Below, piece after piece: positions 1-4,962 of a stretch of 5,585 nucleotides of DNA. Position numbers and translations under genes: made by a program. The stretch is from contig JAPPIY010000328.1 of the NCBI GenBank assembly GCA_026914095.1, forward strand, positions 1 through 5,585, read 5' to 3'. The notes under the pieces were generated by a model, which ran no database searches, was not told the origin of the DNA, and saw only the letters and a list, made by a program, of their open reading frames with translations. This DNA is from Oligoflexia bacterium (GTDB lineage: Bacteria > Bdellovibrionota > Bdellovibrionia > Bdellovibrionales > UBA1609). How positions within the stretch are numbered: position 1 is the stretch's first letter; each line of letters opens with the position of its first letter.

Positions 1-124
1 TTCCTAAGATATAAGAGGCTCTTCCTCCTTTTTCAACAGTCCACATAAAAGGGGAGCCTGTTTTCCTTTCTTCCGCTATTGCGGAAAAAGAAAGAATCAA
101 AAACAAAATAAGATATCGCCTCAT
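1..124 (-). CDS. TraB/GumN-family exported protein, 5' end only
   Basis: The first 41 codons of a - strand gene start at ATG 124-122 and run off the left edge. Residues 1-17 form a signal peptide: basic MRRY, then a hydrophobic run ending SFSAIA, with cleavage probably just before EER. The mature start contains SPFMWTVEKGGRASYILG. This matches the opening beta-strands of the TraB/GumN family (PF01963), where such a segment usually runs directly into a G-T-I-H motif, here just past the edge. An AAAGAG Shine-Dalgarno-like stretch lies six bases before the ATG. Members are putative metal-dependent proteases or uncharacterised periplasmic/lipid-anchored proteins. The role here cannot be stated from 41 residues. 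It lies 187 bases downstream of ogt in the same direction. The family call rests on a short segment. Confidence 0.68.
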   Translation of the reverse strand, partial: MRRYLILFLILSFSAIAEERKTGSPFMWTVEKGGRASYILG

Positions 125-311
125 ATTCAGCTCTTTTTCTAAAACTAAGCTTAAAATAAGGGAAGTTGGCTGAAAATAGCAAGAGCAAAGCTTTTTTAAG
201 GAAAAATTTTCTCTTTAAATTTGAAAGATGTTAAAAGTTTGAGTATTATCAAATCCTTTTATAAAGCTTTTTTATTTTTATCATTCGTTTTGGGTTGTTA
301 TTTACAATGAA
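125..311. other. AT-rich spacer between ogt and the TraB-like gene
   Basis: This 187-base spacer separates two - strand genes. It contains several A- and T-runs and two AAAGCTTTTTT tracts, but no GC-rich hairpin that would make a convincing terminator for ogt. I found no promoter with two good hexamers at correct spacing. No repeat-family terminal inverted repeat is seen here. Confidence 0.5.
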
Positions 312-860
312 CTAGCCAGTGGATTGTTCTAAATTCAGAAGATATTTCTTTGTTTTTAAGCCTAGAGCAAAGCCCCCTAAGCCTGAGCGGGATAAAACTC
401 TATGACAGGGGACTACAATTAAAAAAGGGTTTTTTGCGCAACTGTTTCCCACAGCCCTATAAGCTTTTGGCTTTTTCAGCTCTTTTGCGATTTGGCTGTA
501 TCTTTTAGTATGACCCCATGGGATTTCCTGCAAAGCCTGCCATACTTTTTTTTGAAAGTCAGCGCCTCTATTGTAAATGGGGATTTTAAATTTTTTTAGC
601 CTTCCCTCAAAATACAGGCTGAGTTGTTGCTTTATTTTTTTTGCCAAAACGGATTGTTTTTGCTGTTTTAGAATTGAAAAATCTTTTTCATCCACTAGAT
701 AAGAAAGGTTTTTGTTTAAAACAGGCTTATAATTTAATTTTTTGCTATTCAATTTTGCTTTCAAATTGTTCTTTTGCGCTCGTGAAAGGGAGTATAATTT
801 ATTTTCTTTTATCAGAACCTCTAAAAGGCCAATGGGGGAGGATATAAAAAACAGCTCCAT
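312..860 (-). CDS. ogt: Methylated-DNA--protein-cysteine S-methyltransferase
   Basis: This suicide DNA-repair protein transfers an alkyl group from O6-alkylguanine (or O4-alkylthymine) to its own cysteine. With the start at ATG 860 it has 182 residues, in the usual 160-185 range. The N-terminal RNase H-like half begins MELFFISSPIG, a typical family opening. The C-terminal DNA-binding half carries WGHTKRYSQIAKEL, the helix-turn-helix RAVGN with the arginine finger, and then VVPCHRV with acceptor Cys152. GLGGF and a KKYLLNLE tail follow. An in-frame TTG at 896 would add 12 residues but has no ribosome binding site and no family similarity, so I prefer 860, although its own AAGG lies only two bases from the ATG. 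There is no AraC/Ada domain, so this is the constitutive Ogt/MGMT type and not Ada. Repeat element A lies directly upstream, between it and the coiled-coil gene. Confidence 0.93.
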   Translation of the reverse strand: MELFFISSPIGLLEVLIKENKLYSLSRAQKNNLKAKLNSKKLNYKPVLNKNLSYLVDEKDFSILKQQKQSVLAKKIKQQLSLYFEGRLKKFKIPIYNRGADFQKKVWQALQEIPWGHTKRYSQIAKELKKPKAYRAVGNSCAKNPFLIVVPCHRVLSRSGLGGFALGLKTKKYLLNLEQSTG

Positions 861-920
861 AGCCTTATATTTAGATGTGGATTGTCGTAAAATCAAATGT
901 TTTTTGTATCATATCGCTTA

Positions 921-1013
921 TACCGATCTTGTTTGAGTTTTTCAGTTGAGCCGGTCATTCTTCTCAATAGAAGAAATTCAGCTAAACCCTCAAAATTCAA
1001 ACAGGATCGGGTA
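921..1013 (-). repeat. Palindromic intergenic element A (short form)
   Basis: This 93-base element has terminal inverted repeats. The left end reads TACCGATCTTGTTTGAG and the complement of the right end reads TACCCGATCCTGTTTGAA. Read on the - strand, it aligns along its whole length with element E at 4028-4123, including a shared GAATGAC just after the central hairpin. The central hairpin is TTCTTCT (958-964), loop CAAT, AGAAGAA (969-975). It lies between two - strand genes and is oriented with them, as the other copies are with their neighbours. It may influence the 3' end of the coiled-coil gene transcript; no T-run follows the central hairpin. Confidence 0.82.
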
Positions 1014-1046
1014 GGCTTCTTGTCAATTTAGACTCACTTCTGTTTT

Positions 1047-1376
1047 TCACTGGGAAAGTGCTCTTGCTCTTGGGTTACGAATTGGTGTTACTACAGAATT
1101 TAGGCTTTGTTTTACACTGTTCATTTGTTTTGATAAATTGGCTATTTCTATTTTTAATTCTTTAAGCGCTTTATCAATCTCTTTGAATTTGTGTAATGTT
1201 TCCCCATTAGTGTTTTTCATATTTTCCTTTAACTTTTTTACATCTCTTTTCAAATCTCTTACATTTCGTTTGAGTACTTCCTCTAGACTGTTCATCTTCT
1301 CAAGATCAATCCCAGGGGCAATTGAAAAGCTATAACTGCTGAAAATTAGGCTGAATAATAATATGATTTTGTTCAT
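1047..1376 (-). CDS. Small exported coiled-coil protein, function unknown
   Basis: This 109-residue protein is not recognised as a named family. The start is set by an excellent AAGGAGGT (complement of 1381-1388) five bases before ATG 1376-1374. A GTG at 1382 is in frame but sits inside that Shine-Dalgarno, so it is not the start. Residues 1-18 form a signal peptide (MNKIILLFSLIFSSYSFS), with cleavage likely before IAPG. No lipobox cysteine is present. Residues about 28-95 are charged and heptad-like (LEEVLKRNVRDLKRDVKKLK, later KEIDKALKELKIEIANLSKQ), which predicts a long parallel coiled coil. The tail, from about residue 97, is basic and proline-containing. It would act in the periplasm or at the envelope, perhaps as an oligomeric tether or chaperone-like protein, but this is only inference. 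The start and signal peptide make a real gene likely. A (TCT)7 tract lies about 65 bases upstream of its start. Confidence 0.8.
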   Translation of the reverse strand: MNKIILLFSLIFSSYSFSIAPGIDLEKMNSLEEVLKRNVRDLKRDVKKLKENMKNTNGETLHKFKEIDKALKELKIEIANLSKQMNSVKQSLNSVVTPIRNPRARALSQ

Positions 1377-1440
1377 AAACACCTCCTTATTTTGTGTTTT
1401 GTTATTATCCGAGTTTTTTCACTCTTTAAAAAAATATCGG

Positions 1441-1462
1441 TCTTCTTCTTCTTCTTCTTCTT
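1441..1462. repeat. (TCT)7 trinucleotide microsatellite
   Basis: Seven perfect TCT units plus a T lie in the divergent intergenic region. They read as AAG repeats on the - strand, 65-86 bases upstream of the ATG of the coiled-coil exported gene. The tract is noncoding in any supported gene. Tracts of this kind can change length by slippage and alter promoter spacing, but no sequence here shows that it does so. Confidence 0.95.
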
Positions 1463-1493
1463 GAATTTATTTTAAAAAAAAGGAATTGTGGGC

Positions 1494-1522
1494 TTGAAAC
1501 TGCATAAATCAAGTCTTAAAAT
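1494..1522 (+). promoter_or_regulatory. Candidate sigma-70-type promoter for the secE operon
   Basis: TTGAAA (1494-1499) and TAAAAT (1517-1522) each match the consensus hexamers at five of six positions and are separated by the ideal 17 bases. Transcription would start near 1529, reading toward secE with a leader of more than 600 bases that includes elements B and C. AT-rich DNA produces such matches by chance, so this is a candidate only. No other pair of equal quality was found between 1383 and 2152 on the + strand. Confidence 0.4.
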
Positions 1523-1900
1523 GAAAGTATAGTCAAATTTATGGCTTTTTTATGGATTCAGGGCGTTTATTAGATAGTTGGAATTGAAAAAGTCTTAAAT
1601 ATTTGAAATCCACTTGAAATTACATAGTGGTCTACTTAATTGTGCTTATTTTTCATTAAAACTCTTTATTTACAAGGCTTTCAAGCTGTTTTTACCTGAT
1701 TGCCTTTCCCTGCTTTTTAAAAATTTTGATTCTTTCTTTTTTAACTTCATAAATGAATATTTGACACTTGATCCCTCATTATCAGGATTTTGCGCGCTTT
1801 ATCTATCATTTTTAAGGCTGGCAATATCTTTTAATTTTGAAGGACTTTTTAAAATCTTGCTTGACTTTGCAAAGCTGTATTCGGTAAGAAAGAGTTTTGC
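1523..1900. other. Noncoding stretch in the divergent region
   Basis: This stretch is T-rich on the + strand. A frame opened by TTG at 1614 stays open to 2012, but it has no Shine-Dalgarno, an unnatural Phe/Leu-rich composition with no recognisable motif, and it runs into repeat elements B. An isolated TTGACA (1761-1766) has no acceptable -10 at 15-19 bases. There is no tRNA, so the tuf-tRNA-Trp arrangement often found before secE is absent. I see nothing else in it. Confidence 0.5.
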
Positions 1901-2022
1901 TAGACTGATTTTGTTTGAGTTTTGGTCTTTTAGTGAGATTTCCGCTGTCCGCCTCCGTCTCTATGAGGGCGAGGCTTTTGTGAGAGTGGGGAGAAGATGG
2001 AATAAAAAATAAGATCGATATA
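1901..2022 (+). repeat. Palindromic intergenic element B (degenerate)
   Basis: The left end TAGACTGATTTTGTTTGAG is a clear family terminal repeat. The right end, read as its complement, begins TATATCGATCTT and then lacks the GTTTGAG block, so it looks decayed. The interior GAGATTTCCGC and the following GC-rich segment resemble the interiors of C and D. The element abuts C and the two share a TA at 2021-2022. The left end is more certain than the right. Confidence 0.6.
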
Positions 2023-2131
2023 TGCCGATTGGGTTTGAGTTTTGGAGATTCCTGCCCCCGCTTTTGCGGGAGTTCTGTCTTCTGGGGGGGACGGGACAAG
2101 TTAGAATAACAATTCAAACCAAATCATTATA
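2021..2131 (+). repeat. Palindromic intergenic element C
   Basis: The left end is TATGCCGATTGGGTTTGAG and the complement of the right end is TATAATGATTTGGTTTGAA. The interior holds GAGATTCCTGC, a hairpin CCCGC (2057-2061), loop TTTT, GCGGG (2066-2070), and then GTCTTCTGGGGG, a block repeated in element F and partly in D. The right end lies only 21 bases before the secE start codon, so any fold would sit in the 5' leader of secE mRNA. Confidence 0.82.
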
Positions 2132-2152
2132 GATTAAATAAAGAGGCTTTTT

Positions 2153-2533
2153 ATGGTTAAAGCAGAAAATTTGAAGATTGTAACGGTCAGTTTTATTGTT
2201 CTGTCTTTTTTGATCGCTTTTGTCGCTCGTGTGATTTTTGAGACTTTGTCTGTGGCTTTTGGCTTTTTTGCCAATTTTTACAGCATGGATATTTTTCGCC
2301 ATGGGGCGCCTATTTTAGCTGGTGTAGGCTCTTTTGTGTTTTTTCAGCTTAACAAATCGTATCAAAAACTGGCGGATGAGGTGGTTACAGAAGTGCGCAA
2401 GGTTGTTTGGGTTGGAAAAAAAGAGCTTTATTCTATGACAATTTTGGTATCGGTGATTTTAATTGTTTCTGGTGTGGTTTTGGGAGTTTTTGATTTACTG
2501 GCTGGGACGGGTGTGAGATTTTTTATGGAGTGA
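2153..2533 (+). CDS. secE: Preprotein translocase subunit SecE
   Basis: SecE clamps SecY in the inner-membrane Sec translocon. The 126 residues are about twice the minimal one-helix SecE, with three hydrophobic segments: about 8-30, 51-66 and 96-116. The conserved part is residues 74-95, an amphipathic cytoplasmic helix with EVVTEVRKVVW and KKEL, followed by the last membrane helix ending with a conserved GVFDLL. The usual W-P after the amphipathic helix is W-V here (Trp86-Val87). Extra N-terminal helices occur in SecE of E. coli and some other proteobacteria. The start at 2153 has AAGAGG at 2141-2146 with a six-base spacer. Position directly before nusG supports the call. The gap to nusG is 508 bases, very long for this pair. 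Confidence 0.9.
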   Translation: MVKAENLKIVTVSFIVLSFLIAFVARVIFETLSVAFGFFANFYSMDIFRHGAPILAGVGSFVFFQLNKSYQKLADEVVTEVRKVVWVGKKELYSMTILVSVILIVSGVVLGVFDLLAGTGVRFFME

Positions 2534-2550
2534 CTTTTAGAAAAAGCGGA

Positions 2551-2689
2551 TAGTGATCAGGTTTGAGTTTTTCTGTTTTAGTTAGAGATTCCCGCTCCCC
2601 GCTTTCGCGAGGACAAGCTTTGCGGGAGCTTAGCCTTCTGGGGGAAGGCTAAGCAAGTCAGACTGGAAAACCTAAACAGGAGTGCTATA
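2551..2689 (+). repeat. Palindromic intergenic element D (long form)
   Basis: This 139-base element starts 17 bases after the secE stop. The left end is TAGTGATCAGGTTTGAG and the complement of the right end is TATAGCACTCCTGTTTAGG. The interior holds GAGATTCCCGC, a pairing of CCCGC with GCGGG around GCTTTCGCGAGG, and a perfect 11-base-pair hairpin: arms GCTTAGCCTTC (2628-2638) and GAAGGCTAAGC (2644-2654), loop TGGGG. No T-run follows, so it is not a standard terminator. It shares the GCGGGAG...CTTCTGGGGG order with C and F. Confidence 0.82.
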
Positions 2690-2692
2690 TAT

Positions 2693-2801
2693 TAAGGAGG
2701 CCACAAATATTCCGATTGAAAACCTTCAAAAAAACCTTAAAGAGTGGGGTTTTCTCTCAGGCAGAATGAAAATAATACGGGAATATTTGGGAACTCTTTA
2801 A
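2693..2801 (+). other. Strong SD without ATG, plus nested inverted repeat
   Basis: TAAGGAGG (2693-2700) is a near-perfect Shine-Dalgarno, but eight bases later stands ATT (2709), not ATG. From that ATT, 30 codons stay open to TAA at 2799 (IPIENLQKNLKEWGFLSGRM...). I do not recognise the peptide. The same stretch is bounded by a perfect 10-base inverted repeat, CAAATATTCC (2704-2713) and GGAATATTTG (2780-2789), with an inner seven-base pairing GAAAACC (2718-2724) with GGTTTTC (2748-2754). It could be a dead or ATT-initiated small gene, a folded nusG leader segment, or a second small mobile repeat. The sequence does not decide between these. Confidence 0.35.
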
Positions 2802-3041
2802 TATTTGACTTTCCATGAAGACTTTAAGGCCAAGAAATAAAAAAGTTTCTGGGGAAAATGGCGGGAGTGTAAAATAGAGGTGAAAAAACTGAAAAAGCTA
2901 AGAAAATGGAACAAAATAAGGAAAATGGGAAGAAAATGAAAAATATAATTTCTAAAAATTCTTGCAATTTCTTTAAAAATAATTGATAGGAAAAAGACAT
3001 CGTTAAATAAAGTCATTTTGTAAAATAAAGAGGAAATAGAA
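2802..3041 (+). other. Purine-rich leader upstream of nusG
   Basis: No gene is supported here. About 2840-2945 is strongly A/G-biased on the + strand and contains only very short frames. Just before nusG the motif AAATAAAG appears twice, 18 bases apart (3005-3012 and about 3023-3030). The second copy continues into the nusG Shine-Dalgarno AAGAGGA, and the same AAATAAAGAGG precedes secE. A promoter candidate, TTGCAA (2962-2967) with a poor -10, is too weak to call. Confidence 0.45.
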
Positions 3042-3578
3042 ATGGAAGATTTAAAATGGTATGTGTTAAAGACAAAAACCAATTGTGAGGCAAGAGCCAA
3101 ACAAATGATTGAGGATTTGATAAAAACTAAAAATCTAAAGGACAAGATTGGAGAAGTGCTTATTCCTGAAAAAGAGGTGATTCAAATTGTAAAAGGGAAA
3201 AAAGTCACTCGCTCTAAAAAGATTTACCCCGGCTATATTTTTGTTAAAATGAAATTGAGTGATGAGCTGTCTTATTTAATTAAGAGCATAACAAATGTCA
3301 GTCATTTTGTTGGAGGGCGTTTTAAGCCAATAGAAGTTCCCTCTGAACAGTTGAAGGTCATTGATCAGCAGATAGAAGAGAGTTCAGCCAACCCACAGGC
3401 TCAAATTACTTTTTCAGAAGGAGAGGCTGTGTTAGTAATTGATGGGCCTTTTAAAAATTTTAATGGAACGGTGGAAGAGGTGAACCAAGAGAAAGGGAGA
3501 GTGAAAGTTTCGGTTAGTATTTTTGGAAGACCCACCCCCGTTGAGTTTGATTTTTCACAGGTGCATAGAGAAAACTAG
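3042..3578 (+). CDS. nusG: Transcription termination/antitermination factor NusG
   Basis: NusG binds the RNA polymerase clamp through its N-terminal NGN domain and Rho or ribosomal protein S10 through its C-terminal KOW domain. It has 178 residues, the standard length. The NGN domain (about 4-110) shows the opening KWYVLKTKTNCE, the conserved IYPGYIFVKM (61-70) and NVSHFVGG (85-92). The KOW domain (about 124-178) shows EGEAVLVIDGPFKNFNGTV, with IFGRPTPVEFDF near the end, as in bacterial NusG. AAGAGGA about eight bases before ATG 3042 is the ribosome binding site. It is followed by rplK after only 16 bases, the one close junction in this operon. No insertion domain or truncation is seen. Confidence 0.97.
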   Translation: MEDLKWYVLKTKTNCEARAKQMIEDLIKTKNLKDKIGEVLIPEKEVIQIVKGKKVTRSKKIYPGYIFVKMKLSDELSYLIKSITNVSHFVGGRFKPIEVPSEQLKVIDQQIEESSANPQAQITFSEGEAVLVIDGPFKNFNGTVEEVNQEKGRVKVSVSIFGRPTPVEFDFSQVHREN

Positions 3579-3594
3579 CAAAAGGAGGCGCAAA

Positions 3595-4017
3595 ATGGCT
3601 AAAAAAGTTCAAGGATACATTAAACTTCAAATTCCAGCAGGGAAGGCAAATCCCTCTCCTCCTGTGGGGCCAGCTTTGGGACAGCAGGGGGTTAATATTA
3701 TGGATTTTTGCAAGCAGTTTAACGCGAAAACTCAAAAAGCGGGGGACACCATTGTCCCTGTTATTATCACGGTTTATCAAGATCGGTCTTTTTCCTTTGT
3801 GACAAAAACAGCTCCTGTCTCTGTTTTGTTAAAAAAGGCTTTGAAACTGAAAAGCGGCTCTAAAATGCCTCAAAAAGACAAGGTGGGAAAGGTGAGCTCC
3901 GCTCAAATTGAGGAAATTGCTAAAATCAAACTGCCTGACTTAAATTGTTTGGACTTGGAATCCGCGAAATCTCAAGTTCGCGGGACAGCTGTCAGTATGG
4001 GGTTGGAAATAGGCTAA
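3595..4017 (+). CDS. rplK: 50S ribosomal protein L11
   Basis: L11 binds 23S rRNA helices 43-44 at the GTPase-associated centre. It is needed for factor function and, where present, RelA activation. The 140 residues match the family length. The N-terminal domain has the proline-rich switch segment GKANPSPPVGPALGQQGVNI, then MDFCKQFNAKT. The rRNA-binding C-terminal domain has KMPQKDKVGKVS and ends RGTAVSMGLEIG, the usual L11 finish. An in-frame upstream ATG at 3523 lies inside nusG and is not the start; AAAGGAGG at 3581-3588 fixes ATG 3595. It should be co-transcribed and translationally close-coupled with nusG. Confidence 0.97.
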   Translation: MAKKVQGYIKLQIPAGKANPSPPVGPALGQQGVNIMDFCKQFNAKTQKAGDTIVPVIITVYQDRSFSFVTKTAPVSVLLKKALKLKSGSKMPQKDKVGKVSSAQIEEIAKIKLPDLNCLDLESAKSQVRGTAVSMGLEIG

Positions 4018-4027
4018 AAACTTATTT

Positions 4028-4123
4028 TATGTTGATCTCGTGTGAGTTTTGAGGTTTTTTTCTGGAGATTCCCGCTTGCGCGGGAATGACATTTGGGGTA
4101 AAAACTCAAACACAATTGGTATA
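4028..4123 (+). repeat. Palindromic intergenic element E (short form)
   Basis: This 96-base element starts 11 bases after the rplK stop. The left end is TATGTTGATCTCGTGTGAG and the complement of the right end is TATACCAATTGTGTTTGAG. The centre is a perfect hairpin ATTCCCGC (4068-4075), loop TTGC, GCGGGAAT (4080-4087), followed by GAC. The ATTCCCGC...GCGGGAATGAC core resembles intergenic palindromes widespread in proteobacteria. It has the same organisation as element A. Confidence 0.88.
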
Positions 4124-4141
4124 AGGTTGAAAAAGAAATGA

Positions 4142-4166
4142 AAATTAGATGTAAGAAGTCTAATTT
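4142..4166 (+). promoter_or_regulatory. Hairpin upstream of the rplA start repeats
   Basis: A perfect 8-base-pair inverted repeat, AAATTAGA (4142-4149) and TCTAATTT (4159-4166) with a 9-base loop, lies just before and slightly into the first 38-base tandem copy. All stem pairs except one are A-T, so stability is low. It also lies inside a possible 16-codon frame, ATG 4138 to TAA 4188. A role in the rplA leader is only a possibility. Confidence 0.4.
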
Positions 4167-4174
4167 GAAGGAAG

Positions 4175-4198
4175 ATGAGGGTAAATAAAAGGAGCTAA
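4175..4198 (+). CDS. Possible 7-codon minicistron 1 before rplA
   Basis: ATG 4175 to TAA 4196-4198 encodes MRVNKRS. The frame comes from the first tandem copy of the rplA start region, and an AAGGAAG Shine-Dalgarno lies just before it. Its codons AAA AGG AGC contain an AAAAGGAG anti-16S match that could slow or retain ribosomes. Whether it is translated is unknown; a peptide this short probably matters, if at all, by ribosome positioning. Confidence 0.3.
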   Translation: MRVNKRS

Positions 4199-4212
4199 CA
4201 ATTTAAAGGAAG

Positions 4213-4236
4213 ATGAGGGCAAATAAAAGGAGCTAA
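4213..4236 (+). CDS. Possible 7-codon minicistron 2 before rplA
   Basis: ATG 4213 to TAA 4234-4236 encodes MRANKRS, from the second tandem copy. Residues 3-6 (ANKR) mirror the rplA N-terminus MANKR because the DNA is duplicated. It starts 14 bases after minicistron 1 stops, and rplA starts 17 bases after it stops, which are distances compatible with reinitiation. Its Shine-Dalgarno is AAAGGAAG. Translation is not demonstrated. Confidence 0.3.
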   Translation: MRANKRS

Positions 4237-4253
4237 CAATTTGAAGGAAGATA

Positions 4254-4955
4254 ATGGCAAATAAAAGGTATAAAAAAAGTTTAGAAAAAGTAAAAAGAGA
4301 ACAGCTTTATGATCTGGATCAAGGTTTAAAGCTGGCTATAGAAACCGCAACGGCGGGCTTTGATGAATCTATAGATATAGCTGTTAAATTGGGTGTAGAC
4401 TCCAAGCAGGCGGATCAGCAGGTTCGTGGAGCGGTTAGTCTGCCTCATGGTTTGGGAAAAAACATTCGGGTTGTGGTTTTCGCTAAGGCGGAAAAAGAGG
4501 AAGAGGCTAAAAAAGCGGGGGCTGACTTTGTGGGAGCGGAAGACTTGATTGAAAAAATCAAATCGGGCTGGCTGGAGTTTGATAGAGTTTTGGCTGTTCC
4601 TGATATGATGCCTTTAGTGGCTAAAGTGGCTAAAATTTTAGGCCCTAAGGGTTTGATGCCCAGTCCAAAAACAGGAGCTGTAACCCAGCGCATTGGCCCG
4701 GCAGTGGAATCAGAAAAAAAAGGAAAAGCCAGCTTTCGTGTTGATAAAAACAGTCTAATTCACAGCTCCATTGGGAAAAAATCTATGGGTTTTGAAAAGT
4801 TGAAAGAAAATTATATCAGTTTAATAGAGGAGCTTGTAAAGCTCAAACCGAAATCAAGCAAGGGAGTGTATATAAGAACTCTCTCTCTTTCTTCTACTAT
4901 GGGGCCAGGGGTCGGGTTAAATCCAGTTCAAGCCACTCAAAAGGAGTTATCTTGA
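4254..4955 (+). CDS. rplA: 50S ribosomal protein L1
   Basis: L1 forms the mobile L1 stalk on 23S rRNA helix 76-78 and helps move deacylated tRNA to the E site. In many bacteria it also represses its own operon by binding mRNA. It has 233 residues, the expected length. Motifs in order are VDSKQADQQVRGAV (about 49-61), the central LAVPDMMP, the L1 signature ILGPKGLMPSPKTGAV (128-143), the second RNA-binding part GKASFRVDK, and TMGPGVGLNP near the end. The start ATG 4254 has GAAGGAAG at 4243-4250, inside the third copy of a 38-base tandem repeat. The last codons (QKELS, TGA) contain a second copy of the rplJ Shine-Dalgarno and sit one base before an ATG at 4957. The 236-base gap to rplK is unusually long for this pair. 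Confidence 0.97.
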   Translation: MANKRYKKSLEKVKREQLYDLDQGLKLAIETATAGFDESIDIAVKLGVDSKQADQQVRGAVSLPHGLGKNIRVVVFAKAEKEEEAKKAGADFVGAEDLIEKIKSGWLEFDRVLAVPDMMPLVAKVAKILGPKGLMPSPKTGAVTQRIGPAVESEKKGKASFRVDKNSLIHSSIGKKSMGFEKLKENYISLIEELVKLKPKSSKGVYIRTLSLSSTMGPGVGLNPVQATQKELS

Positions 4956-4962
4956 TATGTTA
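4938..4962 (+). repeat. Upstream copy of the rplJ start module
   Basis: CAAAAGGAGTTATCTTGA followed by TATGTTA here matches CAAAAGGAATTATCTTAA followed by ATATGTTA at 5146-5171, with two or three mismatches and one inserted base. This copy includes the better Shine-Dalgarno (AAAGGAG), the rplA stop TGA and an ATG at 4957. It probably represents the ancestral rplA-rplJ junction or its duplicate, where the rplJ ribosome binding site lay inside the end of rplA. Its last two bases are the first two of element F. Confidence 0.85.

Larger units (their letters stand above)
4162..4268 (+). repeat. 38-base tandem repeat of the rplA RBS/start region
   Basis: Copy 1 is 4162-4199, copy 2 is 4200-4237, and copy 3 is partial, 4238-4268. 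Each begins AATTT(G/A)AAGGAAGAT and continues with a segment resembling codons 2-5 of rplA, G(C/T)AAATAAAAGG. Copies 1 and 2 differ from each other at two positions. Copy 3 has the rplA start in ATAATGGCA, whereas copies 1 and 2 have ATGAGGG(C/T)A, so the homologous ATG is AGG and a shifted ATG three bases earlier is used. The repeat has therefore multiplied the Shine-Dalgarno and start codon area of a ribosomal protein gene. Confidence 0.93.

Noticed and set aside
641..936. Two overlapping + strand frames (to 847 and 936)
   Set aside because: Antisense to ogt, with no ribosome binding site or motif.
1614..2012. 132-codon + strand frame starting at TTG
   Set aside because: No ribosome binding site, Phe/Leu-rich translation of T-rich DNA without recognisable motifs, and its 3' third is repeat element B.
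1812..2117. 101-codon - strand frame
   Set aside because: It is antisense to elements B and C and T-rich spacer; composition is that of translated repeats, with no supported start.
2962..2990. Promoter for nusG: TTGCAA with GATAGG at 17 bases
   Set aside because: Only four and three of six matches; expected by chance in AT-rich DNA.
2798..3145. 115-codon - strand frame
   Set aside because: It overlaps nusG in antisense and is the Phe/Ser-rich shadow of a purine-rich tract.
3523..3594. Upstream in-frame start for rplK
   Set aside because: It lies within nusG, and the strong AAAGGAGG at 3581-3588 plus the family N-terminus fix the start at 3595.
4445..4693. 82-codon - strand frame
   Set aside because: Lies entirely inside rplA, whose protein is unmistakable.
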